DNA of 13,043 bases from Deltaproteobacteria bacterium (GTDB lineage Bacteria > Desulfobacterota > JAENJC01), in NCBI GenBank assembly GCA_016208525.1, contig JACQYJ010000048.1:1-13043 (forward strand), given 5' to 3'. The stretch's first letter is position 1. Each line of letters begins with the position of its first letter. The notes below the pieces were generated by a model. The model was not told where the DNA came from. It worked only from the letters and a program-made list of their open reading frames with translations, and did not search any database. A program made the translations under genes and the position numbers. This document shows positions 6,236 to 12,647 of the stretch, piece by piece.

Positions 6236-6296
6236 GGGGTGAAGGCTGAAGGATGAAACAGAATAAATTCATCCCTTATCCCTCATCCTTCATCCT
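6229..6296. repeat. Paired heptamer arrays between kdsB and yciO
   Basis: The left array (6229-6256) reads GGGGTGA, GGGGTGA, AGGCTGA, AGGATGA. The right array (6269-6296) reads TCATCCC, TTATCCC, TCATCCT, TCATCCT. They are imperfectly complementary across a 12-bp AT-rich spacer, so the transcript could form a hairpin. The kdsB stop TGA is the end of the first unit, and the ribosome binding site of yciO follows the last. Confidence 0.9.
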
Positions 6297-6307
6297 TAGA
6301 GGTTAAT

Positions 6308-6916
6308 GTGCTGATCACGATGCATCCAAAAAACCCTGAACCACGCCTGATAAAGAAGGTGGTGGATATCCTTCAAAACGACGGTGTGATAGCGTATCCA
6401 ACGGACACCGTATACGGCTTCGGATGCAGCATATTCAGCAAAAAGGGAATTGATAGAATACGGCAATTAAAAAACCTTGATCCCAAAAAACCTATAAGCA
6501 TAGTCTGCCACGACCTATCCGACATAAGCAAGTATGCAATAGTCTCCAACTATGCCTACAGGACCATGAAACGCCTCCTTCCAGGACCTTACACATTTGT
6601 CCTCCCTGCGACGAGAGAGGTCCCGAGAATGATGCAGAACAAGCAGAAGCAGGTTGGGATAAGGGTCCCCGACAGTCCTATCTCCCTTTCTATTGTCAGG
6701 GAACTGGGCCACCCGATTGTCACCAGCAGCGCGCAGATACCTGGTCATGACCTGTTTTCATATCCGGAGGATATAGAGAAGGTCCTGGGGAAAAGCCTGG
6801 ATGCAGTCATAGACGGAGGGATAGTCACAGGCGGGCACTCCAGTATCGTAGAGTTAAGAGAGGACAGCGCAGTAATCATTAGAGAGGGGAAAGGGGACGT
6901 GGGCCTCTTCGAGTAG
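6308..6916 (+). CDS. yciO: YciO-type Sua5/YrdC-family protein
   Basis: A 202-residue single-domain member of the Sua5/YrdC/YciO family. YrdC/Sua5 members make threonylcarbamoyl-AMP from threonine, bicarbonate and ATP for tRNA t6A37. Visible motifs are VIAYPTDTVYGFGC (27-40), LKNLDPKKPISIVC (54-67), LLPGPYTFVLPA (90-101), VGIRVPDSP (116-124) and PIVTSSA (136-142). The opening HPKNPEPRLI and the ending VIIREGKGDV resemble E. coli YciO more than YrdC, and the C-terminal Sua5 domain is absent. YciO is related to but not proven equal to YrdC, so catalysis is inferred. The GTG start at 6308 is chosen because AGAGG lies 5 bases upstream; an in-frame ATG at 6320 has poorer spacing. Downstream of kdsB, possibly cotranscribed. 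Confidence 0.88.
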   Translation: MLITMHPKNPEPRLIKKVVDILQNDGVIAYPTDTVYGFGCSIFSKKGIDRIRQLKNLDPKKPISIVCHDLSDISKYAIVSNYAYRTMKRLLPGPYTFVLPATREVPRMMQNKQKQVGIRVPDSPISLSIVRELGHPIVTSSAQIPGHDLFSYPEDIEKVLGKSLDAVIDGGIVTGGHSSIVELREDSAVIIREGKGDVGLFE

Positions 6917-6941
6917 CCGTATTAACCTAAATTCGGCAATT

Positions 6942-7034
6942 GGCCGCAGTGAACGCAGATATACGCAGATTTTGCTTGTTGGCTTGCCGGCTTGCAAGCT
7001 TACCAGCTTTTTTATCTGTGCAAGTCCGTGGCTA
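6942..7034. repeat. Composite inverted repeat between convergent genes
   Basis: The outer arms are GCCGCAGTGAACGCAGAT (from 6943) and ATCTGTGCAAGTCCGTGGC (to about 7032), an imperfect inverted pair. They enclose a second repeat-like core (6974-7007) built from GGCTTGC/GCTTGCC units. It fills the gap between the convergent yciO and radical SAM genes and may act as a transcript end in both directions, although no U-run after a stable hairpin is clear. Confidence 0.7.
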
Positions 7035-7049
7035 AATGTTTTTTTAGGA

Positions 7050-8036
7050 TTAATCTCCCTCAAAAGGTTCTTTCTTTCCAAAATCCGGTCTGTAATAGTC
7101 CCTGCTTGAATGCTCCTGCACCCAGCCTTTTTCAAGCCCAAAGCTGTCAAGCCACTCAAGCGCCTTTTCATATTCACGACTGCTTATCGGTCTCGATATC
7201 AGCGGATATTCAGCCGCCTTATGGGTAGGGAAGTACTGGGACATTAAACTTAAATAAGTTTTTCTTCCCACCTTTTCTGCAATAAACCTCATGCTCTCCT
7301 CGCTCCCTGCAAGGTCGTTTGGGAGCACAAGGTGTCTGACAATAATCCCTCTCTGAGCAATCCCCTCAGAGTCAATAACAAGGCCTCCGACCTGCCTCTT
7401 CATCTCAAGGATTGCGGCCCTCGAATGCTCTACATAATCCCCGACCTTTGAATATTCCAGCGCCGCATTGTCGTCACTGTATTTGATGTCCGGGAGGTAT
7501 ATGTCTATTATACCCTCCAGAAACCTGAGCGTATCAAGGGAGTCATATCCGTTTGTGTTATAGACAAGCGGTATCCTGAGCCCTTTTGATGCGGCGATAT
7601 CAACGGCCATGATTATCTGTGCCGCAAAGTGGGAAGGAGACACAAAGTTTATGTTGTGGCAACCCTGCGTTTGAAGCTCCAGCATGATGTCGGCAAGTCT
7701 CTCAAACCCGACCTCCTTTTCTTTCAAGGAGCATGCAGGCTGGGATATCTGATGGTTCTGGCAGAATACGCAACTGAGGTTGCAGTTTCCGAAGAATATC
7801 GTTCCCGAACCCTTTCTGCCGGAGAGCGCCGGCTCCTCGCCGTGATGAGCACAGTAGCTGGAAATTATCGGGAGATACCCCGAACGGCAGTATCCGACCT
7901 TCCCTGCCGCCCTGTCCAGATGACAGTCCCTTGGACAGAGGGTGCAGTCCTTGAGAATGACCATGAGCCTTTCGGCCCTTTTATTAAGTTCACCTGTCTT
8001 TAATAATTTGAGGTAGCCTGGGGTATAACCGTTCAT
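7050..8036 (-). CDS. PflX-like radical SAM protein (COG1313 type)
   Basis: A 328-residue radical SAM enzyme of the group annotated as PflX or pyruvate formate-lyase-activating-like Fe-S protein; its substrate is not established. The cluster motif CNLSCVFC gives C85, C89 and C92 (CxxxCxxC) for the [4Fe-4S] cluster that splits SAM. An N-terminal Cys group (C31, C34, C38, C50; DCTLCPRDCHLDR, KVGYCRSG) precedes it, as in this subgroup. Other typical stretches are VSPSHFAAQI, LVYNTNGYDS, DIYLPDIKYSD and the end RDYYRPDF. The start MNGYTPGYLKLL fits the family, though no clear ribosome binding site precedes it. No glycyl-radical enzyme lies nearby, so a formate-lyase role is unsupported. Divergent from the pilB-like gene across a repeat-filled gap. 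Confidence 0.87.
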   Translation of the reverse strand: MNGYTPGYLKLLKTGELNKRAERLMVILKDCTLCPRDCHLDRAAGKVGYCRSGYLPIISSYCAHHGEEPALSGRKGSGTIFFGNCNLSCVFCQNHQISQPACSLKEKEVGFERLADIMLELQTQGCHNINFVSPSHFAAQIIMAVDIAASKGLRIPLVYNTNGYDSLDTLRFLEGIIDIYLPDIKYSDDNAALEYSKVGDYVEHSRAAILEMKRQVGGLVIDSEGIAQRGIIVRHLVLPNDLAGSEESMRFIAEKVGRKTYLSLMSQYFPTHKAAEYPLISRPISSREYEKALEWLDSFGLEKGWVQEHSSRDYYRPDFGKKEPFEGD

Positions 8037-8071
8037 GCGAGCAGTATATCACAGCCCTATATATAAAAAAG

Positions 8072-8149
8072 GGAACTACTCAGGTTGCAAGGCAAAGTTA
8101 CCAGGAATGCAATGGAAAACCAATTTTCGCGCAAAGGCGCAAAGACGCA
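8072..8149 (+). repeat. Dispersed repeat, inverted copy of 1-78
   Basis: It matches the reverse complement of 1-78 without gaps, about 82 percent by hand count. It begins near GGAACTACTCAGGTTG and runs into GCAAAGGCGCAAAGACGCA. The A-rich end continues a few bases to about 8157. It lies in the gap between the divergent radical SAM and pilB-like genes. Confidence 0.8.
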
Positions 8150-8165
8150 AAGAAAGAATGAACAT

Positions 8166-8222
8166 TGGTTGGACAGGCATCTTGCCTCGCTCCCACGGGC
8201 TGGAAGCCTGTGCCACTGTGGC
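8166..8222. repeat. Double-palindrome repeat upstream of the pilB-like gene
   Basis: Two short dyads, AGGCATCTTGCCT and AGGCTTCCAGCCT-like (as GGCTGGAAGCCT here), lie about 20 bases apart. Read on the plus strand it encodes a stock repeat peptide (APTGWKPVP) in one frame, which explains the spurious small ORFs here. With 8072-8149 it takes up most of the 256-bp gap 8037-8292, leaving only about 70 bp before the pilB-like start. Confidence 0.7.
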
Positions 8223-8292
8223 TTATTAGAAGGGAAATACCCAAAGGGCCAGGCTCCAGAAGTATCAGGAGACGTCCCATTCCAGGAGAGGG

Positions 8293-9924
8293 ATGCATTC
8301 CCGCGAAAACGTCTCGCCTGCCGAGGTCATATCCTCCTTTAACCTTGAGATCCCCGGTAAGAACGGGAAGATACTTACCGAGGATGGAATAACCACAGCT
8401 GTAGCGGAAGTGGTCGGGATCAGATATATGAAGATCGACCCCCTCAAGCTGAACCTTGAGACTATCACTTCATACGTCTCCCGTCCCTTTGCCCAGAAAT
8501 ATTTGATGATTCCGGTTTCGGAAGAGTCCGGGGTAGTTACCATTGCCGTTGCCAACCCGTTTGACCTTGAGGCAGTTGAAGACCTCCAGAGAACGAAGAA
8601 GCTCAGGATAGAAATCGTCCTCAGTTCAAAGAGCGATATCCAGAAGATCGTCAGGGAATTCTACGGTTTCCGTTCTTCCGTTGTTGAGGCGCAGAAGGAG
8701 ATGACTTCATCGGTGGATATCAGCAACCTTGAGCAGTACGTCAAGCTAAAGGCCCACACAGAAATAGAGGCCACGGACACGCATGTGGTGAATGCAGTGG
8801 AGTACCTCCTCCAGTACGCTTTTGACCAGAAGGCCAGTGATATCCATATAGAACCCAAGAGGGACAACTCCCACGTCCGCCTGAGGATAGACGGCGTCCT
8901 GCATTATATACACGAGATTCCAAAGTCTGTTCATCCGCCCATAGTATCGAGGATAAAGATGCTGTCCAGGATGGATATCGCAGAAAAGAGAAAACCGCAG
9001 GATGGAAGGATAAAGACTAATTACAAGGGTAAGGAGATAGAGCTCCGGGTATCAACCATGCCGGTGGCATTCGGTGAAAAGGTTGTGATAAGGATATTTG
9101 ACCCTGAGGTGCTGCTTCAGGAGCTGGACCAGATCGGCTTCTATCCGAGGGAGTACCAGCTCTTTAGCTCCTTCATACGCAGACCCAACGGCGTAATCCT
9201 GGTCACAGGCCCGACAGGCAGCGGCAAGACCACCACCCTCTATTCCTCCCTGAAGGTCCTTTCCTCGCCTGATGTAAACATAATAACAGTGGAAGACCCG
9301 ATAGAGATGGTCATGGAAGAGTTCAACCAGGTGGGGGTGCAGCCTGCCATAGGCGTAACCTTTGCAAACTCATTGAGGACCATTCTCAGGCAGGACCCGG
9401 ACATTATCATGGTAGGTGAGATCAGGGACAGGGAAACGGCTGAAAATGCTGTACAGGCAGCCCTTACCGGACACCTCGTCCTTTCAACCCTCCACACCAA
9501 CGATGCGCCGTCATCCATAACACGCCTGCTGGATCTTGGGATCCCCTCATTCCTCATAGCCTCCACCCTTATCGGAATAATAGCCCAGAGGCTCGTAAGA
9601 AAGATATGCCCCCACTGCTCAAAAGAGAGGTTCCTGACGGAGGAGGAAAGGGTCCACCTCCAGCTTCCTGCGAGGAAGTTCAAGGTCTCATACGGGGAGG
9701 GATGCGTTGAATGCAGAGGCACAGGGTACAAGGGAAGGACAGGAATATTTGAGGTCATGGATGTAACGGAAAGGGTGCAGGGGCTCATCTCCGACAATGT
9801 TGCCATTACTGCGCTTCTGGAGGCCGCAAAGGCTGAAGGGATGCTCACCATAAGGCAGTGCGCGATAAGAAAGATGCTGGAAGGGATCACCACCTATGAA
9901 GAGGTTGTCGGGATAACAGGATAG
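8293..9924 (+). CDS. GspE/PilB-family secretion or type IV pilus assembly ATPase
   Basis: A 543-residue hexameric ATPase of the GspE/PilB family that powers pilus or pseudopilus assembly at the inner membrane. Residues about 25-125 are a GspE N-terminal-type domain (TTAVAEVVGIRYMKIDP; VVTIAVANPFDLEAVEDL). The core carries ASDIHIEP (181-188), Walker A GPTGSGKT (306-313), Asp box ITVEDPIE (331-338), Walker B DPDIIMVGEIRD (368-379) and His box LTGHLVLSTLHTND (391-404). A four-Cys zinc site follows (C439, C442, C471, C474; CPHC...CVEC), then GYKGRTGIFE. The start follows AGGAGAGGG. The N-terminus lacks the usual opening 'GELLVEKGLI'-like module, so it may be shortened. No pilC, pilT, pilin or gsp genes lie nearby, so pilB versus gspE cannot be decided. 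Confidence 0.9.
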   Translation: MHSRENVSPAEVISSFNLEIPGKNGKILTEDGITTAVAEVVGIRYMKIDPLKLNLETITSYVSRPFAQKYLMIPVSEESGVVTIAVANPFDLEAVEDLQRTKKLRIEIVLSSKSDIQKIVREFYGFRSSVVEAQKEMTSSVDISNLEQYVKLKAHTEIEATDTHVVNAVEYLLQYAFDQKASDIHIEPKRDNSHVRLRIDGVLHYIHEIPKSVHPPIVSRIKMLSRMDIAEKRKPQDGRIKTNYKGKEIELRVSTMPVAFGEKVVIRIFDPEVLLQELDQIGFYPREYQLFSSFIRRPNGVILVTGPTGSGKTTTLYSSLKVLSSPDVNIITVEDPIEMVMEEFNQVGVQPAIGVTFANSLRTILRQDPDIIMVGEIRDRETAENAVQAALTGHLVLSTLHTNDAPSSITRLLDLGIPSFLIASTLIGIIAQRLVRKICPHCSKERFLTEEERVHLQLPARKFKVSYGEGCVECRGTGYKGRTGIFEVMDVTERVQGLISDNVAITALLEAAKAEGMLTIRQCAIRKMLEGITTYEEVVGITG

Positions 9925-9940
9925 TCCTGAATCAAGTCTG

Positions 9941-10255
9941 CTACTTCACAAAGCTGCAGCAGTAATCCGAGATTTTCTTAACCTTCATCGTGAATTTGGA
10001 ATTTGCAGGCACTATAAATTCTTCTCCGCCGTGAACAGGCTTCCAGCCCCCATCTCCCGGGAGCAACATATCCAGCTCTCCTGAGATGATCTCCATTATC
10101 TCCTTATCTGCGGTGTTAAACTCATACTCGCCCGGAAGCATAACCCCAAGGGTCTTTTTTGAGCCGTCAGGGAAGATGACTGTCCGGCTTGTCACCTTGC
10201 CATCAAAGTAGATATTTGCAGCCTTCTTTACAGTAACATTTTTAAACTCTGACAT
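9941..10255 (-). CDS. ppnP: Pyrimidine/purine nucleoside phosphorylase PpnP (YaiE family)
   Basis: A 104-residue single-domain cupin of the DUF1255/YaiE family; the E. coli member splits several nucleosides with phosphate to give a base and ribose-1-phosphate. The family pattern is clear: ANIYFDGKVTSRTV (14-27), TLGVMLPGEYEFNTADKE (36-53), MEIISGELDMLLPG (54-67), FIVPANSKFTMKV (84-96) and a terminal DYCCSF. Length equals the usual ~94-105. GAGG 7-10 bases before the ATG supports the start. It is convergent with the pilB-like gene (only 16 bp apart) and follows the PLD-like gene on the same strand by 32 bp, so they may share a transcript. Confidence 0.93.
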   Translation of the reverse strand: MSEFKNVTVKKAANIYFDGKVTSRTVIFPDGSKKTLGVMLPGEYEFNTADKEIMEIISGELDMLLPGDGGWKPVHGGEEFIVPANSKFTMKVKKISDYCCSFVK

Positions 10256-10287
10256 GGTTTTTCCTCACTTATCTTTTATCAGGACGC

Positions 10288-10833
10288 CTACCTGATCCCT
10301 TTAATGAACGAAGCCGCCTTCCCTGCCATTTCAGGAGAGTCCACCATTACAGAGGCCTCATTATTCCGACCAAGGGCGCTGTCGCTGAAATTATGGCTTC
10401 CGATAAAGACAAACCTGTTGTCTATTACAACCAGTTTGGTATGGGTTGTAACATCAGGTTTATCAAAATATACCTTTACCCCTCCCCTGGTAAGTATGGC
10501 GGCTGTATGCCTGTTGTCTTCATTGAGGGATGAGCCCTTCCTCTCCCTCTTCCCCTTTTCAAGCAGCACGGAGACCTTTACTCCTCTTGACGCCGCCGAT
10601 ATCAAATCCTCCCTGAGCCTGGTGGAAAGGTTCCTCTCGTTTTCAGTGGTCCTGAACAGATACATGGAGACAACTATCTCCTCTCTGGCAGTTCTTATTT
10701 TATCCTGAAGGAGAGGGAAATACTCCTGGTTGGTCAGGAGCTTGACGTCTGCCGCAAGTGATCTCCCTGAGAATAGAAAAATAAGGAGAAGAGTGATGAT
10801 GAATTTAAATATTATATTTTGTTCTTTTCTCAT
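10288..10833 (-). CDS. Exported phospholipase D-like (single HKD) protein, Nuc-like
   Basis: A 181-residue protein with a signal peptide (basic RKEQ, hydrophobic 8-22, cleavage likely after SLAA at 25-28), so periplasmic or secreted. One PLD domain follows. The catalytic HKD motif is HTKLVVID (H131, K133, D138), followed by FIGSHNFSDSALGRNNEASV (143-162), the usual GS-x-NF element. One HKD per chain and the small size are typical of Nuc-type endonucleases, which dimerise to complete the site; nucleic acid as substrate is inferred, phospholipid possible. Its start codon and upstream sequence are entirely heptamer repeat, with the dnaJ stop 24 bp upstream, so it may be translated from the dnaJ message. 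Confidence 0.88.
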   Translation of the reverse strand: MRKEQNIIFKFIITLLLIFLFSGRSLAADVKLLTNQEYFPLLQDKIRTAREEIVVSMYLFRTTENERNLSTRLREDLISAASRGVKVSVLLEKGKRERKGSSLNEDNRHTAAILTRGGVKVYFDKPDVTTHTKLVVIDNRFVFIGSHNFSDSALGRNNEASVMVDSPEMAGKAASFIKGIR

Positions 10834-10864
10834 CCCTCATCCCTCATCCTTCATCCTTCATCCC
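10830..10864. repeat. Heptamer array forming the dnaJ / PLD-gene junction
   Basis: Five 7-bp units on the plus strand: TCATCCC, TCATCCC, TCATCCT, TCATCCT, TCATCCC. Read on the minus strand these are GGGATGA/AGGATGA. The dnaJ stop TGA (10858-10860) is in the last plus-strand unit and the PLD-gene ATG (10831-10833) in the first. The G-rich units also supply a purine-rich GATGAGGG just before the ATG. Confidence 0.92.
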
Positions 10865-11973
10865 AGAAGGTACCTAACCTTATCAAAGAAGCTTTTACTC
10901 ATGGGGTTGACATCATGGCCGCTTATCTTCGCAAACTCATCAAGGAGTTCCTTTTGCTTCTGGGTCAGCTTTGTCGGGGTCTCCACAATGACCTTTACGA
11001 TCTGGTCGCCCCTTCCGTATCCGCCCAGCTTTGCGATGCCCTTTCCTTTAAGCCTGAAGTGGGCTCCTGACTGAGTTCCTTGCGGTACCTTCATCTTTAC
11101 CTTCCCTTCGATAGTCGGGACATCTATCTCTGCGCCAAGGGCAGCCTGGGTGAAGAATATGGGCACATCGCACAGGACATCCTCGCCGTCTCTGGTAAAG
11201 ATGGGGTGCTCCTTGACCGTTATTACAACATAGAGGTCTCCAGACGGGCCTCCCCTGCTCCCGGCCTCTCCCTCCCCCTGGAGCCTGAGCCTGGAACCGG
11301 TCTCCACTCCGGCAGGGACCTTTATGGATAATGTCTTAGAAACCCTGACCCTTCCTTCTCCGGCGCATTCAGGGCATTTGTCTTTTATGATCCTTCCCTC
11401 TCCACGGCATTGGCTGCATGTCCTTGATACGCTGAAAAAACCCTGCTGGAACCTGACCTGTCCCGTCCCTCCACACGTGGGGCAGACAGTTGGAGAGGTT
11501 CCATGTTTGGCGCCGCTTCCTTTGCACTGCGCACATTCCTGAGCCCTTGGTATCTTGATATGGGCCTCTGTGCCGAAGGCTGCCTCATCGAACGATATCT
11601 CAAGGTTGTATCTGAGGTCGGAACCCCGTTCAGCCCCCCTGGGACGATAACCCCTGCCTCTGAATACGTCTCCGAATATATCGCCGAATATGTCTCCGAC
11701 ATCTCCGGAAAAACCGCCAAATCCCTCTTCTGGCCGGAAGCCTCCTAAATTCTCCCCTGCATGGCCGAACTGGTCATACCTGGCCCTCTTTTCAGGGTCT
11801 GAAATGATTTCGTAGGCCTCAGCCAGTTCCTTGAACTTTCCCTCTGACTCTTTGTTCCCAGGATTCTTGTCTGGGTGGAACTGGAGGGCAAGCCTCCTGT
11901 AAGCCTTCTTTATCTCGGCGTCACTGGCATTCTTATGTACGCCAAGGACTTCATAGTAATCTCTCTTCGCCAA
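10858..11973 (-). CDS. dnaJ: Chaperone protein DnaJ (Hsp40)
   Basis: A 371-residue cytoplasmic co-chaperone that delivers substrates to DnaK and stimulates its ATPase. Order: J domain (1-70, HPD at 33-35), Gly/Phe region (about 74-112, with the repeated DIFGDIFGDVF), and a zinc domain with four CxxCxGxG repeats (C147/C150, C164/C167, C186/C189, C200/C203). The C-terminal substrate-binding domain follows to the end. The start is the TTG at 11971-11973 (giving MAKRDYYEVLG), because AAAGGAG lies 6 bases upstream and the family begins there. A longer reading to 12051 adds a repeat-encoded peptide (YSPARLGDHKDPPYSLY) and is wrong. It follows grpE; dnaK, usually between them, is absent. Confidence 0.96.
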   Translation of the reverse strand: MAKRDYYEVLGVHKNASDAEIKKAYRRLALQFHPDKNPGNKESEGKFKELAEAYEIISDPEKRARYDQFGHAGENLGGFRPEEGFGGFSGDVGDIFGDIFGDVFRGRGYRPRGAERGSDLRYNLEISFDEAAFGTEAHIKIPRAQECAQCKGSGAKHGTSPTVCPTCGGTGQVRFQQGFFSVSRTCSQCRGEGRIIKDKCPECAGEGRVRVSKTLSIKVPAGVETGSRLRLQGEGEAGSRGGPSGDLYVVITVKEHPIFTRDGEDVLCDVPIFFTQAALGAEIDVPTIEGKVKMKVPQGTQSGAHFRLKGKGIAKLGGYGRGDQIVKVIVETPTKLTQKQKELLDEFAKISGHDVNPMSKSFFDKVRYLLG

Positions 11974-11979
11974 TATCAA

Positions 11980-11986
11980 CTCCTTT
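11980..11986 (-). promoter_or_regulatory. Ribosome binding site deciding the TTG start of dnaJ
   Basis: On the minus strand AAAGGAG is followed by six bases (TTGATA) and TTG GCG AAG. It supports TTG at 11973 over any upstream start. Confidence 0.75.
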
Positions 11987-12006
11987 AGAATTAAAACATA
12001 TAGACT

Positions 12007-12064
12007 GTAGGGGGGATCCTTGTGATCGCCCAATCTGGCGGGCGAATACAAGATTCGCCCCTAC
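12007..12064. repeat. Palindromic GTAGGGG...CCCCTAC repeat between grpE and dnaJ
   Basis: Same family as 620-674: GTAGGGG at one end, central GCCCAATCTGGCGGGC, terminal CGCCCCTAC. It makes up about half of the 111-bp gap between grpE and dnaJ and could weaken or end the grpE transcript before dnaJ. Confidence 0.75.
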
Positions 12065-12084
12065 CTGGTAGGTTTTTTACGAGA

Positions 12085-12645
12085 TTACTCTTCCAGCTTC
12101 TTTCGTCCCTTTGCGACAGTAACCAGGCATGGCCTCAGCAGCCTGTCATTAAGAAGATACCCCTTCTGATGCTCGCAAATAACAGTGTCACTATCGTAGT
12201 CTCCTTCATCCACCTGCATTATGGCCTCATGTACGTTTGGGTCGAACCTCTCTCCGGCGGCCTTAACCGGTTTTACGCCAAAATTGTCAAGGCACTGGAG
12301 AAACTGTTTCACAGTCATGTCCACGCCCTCCACAAGACCGCTGAAATCAAGGGTGGCCTTTGAATGCTCTACCGCCCTTTCCAGATTATCAAGGGTCGGC
12401 AGGAGTTCCCGAATCAGCCCCTCCTGGGCGAACCGGACAAACTCCTCCTTTTCCCTTGCAGCCCTCTTCTTGAAATTCTCCAGGTCCGCGCAGCTTCTCA
12501 AGAGCCTCTCGTGGTTCTCCTTTGCCTCAGCCTCTTTAAGCGCAAGCTCCTTTTTGAGCTTATCTATCTCAGTCTCAGGGGCTGTCGGCTCTTTCTCTAC
12601 CTGTTCTGTGCCGCTCTCTGCCTGAGCGCTTTTAACATCTTCCAT
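12085..12645 (-). CDS. grpE: Nucleotide exchange factor GrpE
   Basis: A 186-residue (from this start) cytoplasmic co-chaperone that releases ADP from DnaK. The N-terminus is acidic and disordered, followed by a long coiled coil (IDKLKKELALKEAEAKENHERLLR, positions about 27-50) leading into ADLENFKKRAAREKEE. The beta domain has FGVKPVKAAGERFDPNVHEAI and the closing LLRPCLVTVAKG; the usual residue before V is A or S, here C. AGGAGG in the hrcA tail lies 7 bases before this ATG. An ATG one codon earlier (12648) is nearly as good; the TTG at 12651 is too close to the ribosome binding site. The frame overlaps or touches the hrcA stop, showing translational coupling. Confidence 0.95.
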   Translation of the reverse strand: MEDVKSAQAESGTEQVEKEPTAPETEIDKLKKELALKEAEAKENHERLLRSCADLENFKKRAAREKEEFVRFAQEGLIRELLPTLDNLERAVEHSKATLDFSGLVEGVDMTVKQFLQCLDNFGVKPVKAAGERFDPNVHEAIMQVDEGDYDSDTVICEHQKGYLLNDRLLRPCLVTVAKGRKKLEE

Positions 12646-12647
12646 CA

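Noticed and set aside
3755..6296. CRISPR-like repeat clusters
   Set aside because: Units are 7 bp in direct tandem without spacers, and no cas genes are present.
8035..8392. Small plus-strand ORFs in the gap before the pilB-like gene
   Set aside because: They consist of repeat-encoded peptides (for example APTGWKPVP) and overlap the ATPase start in wrong frames.
9240..9893. Long minus-strand ORF inside the pilB-like gene, and similar antisense ORFs in rsmB, fmt and grpE
   Set aside because: They lie opposite clearly conserved genes and have no family features; codon bias of the sense strand explains them.
9912..9935. Small CAGGA/TCCTG dyad after the pilB-like gene as a terminator
   Set aside because: The stem is only 5 bp with no T-run.
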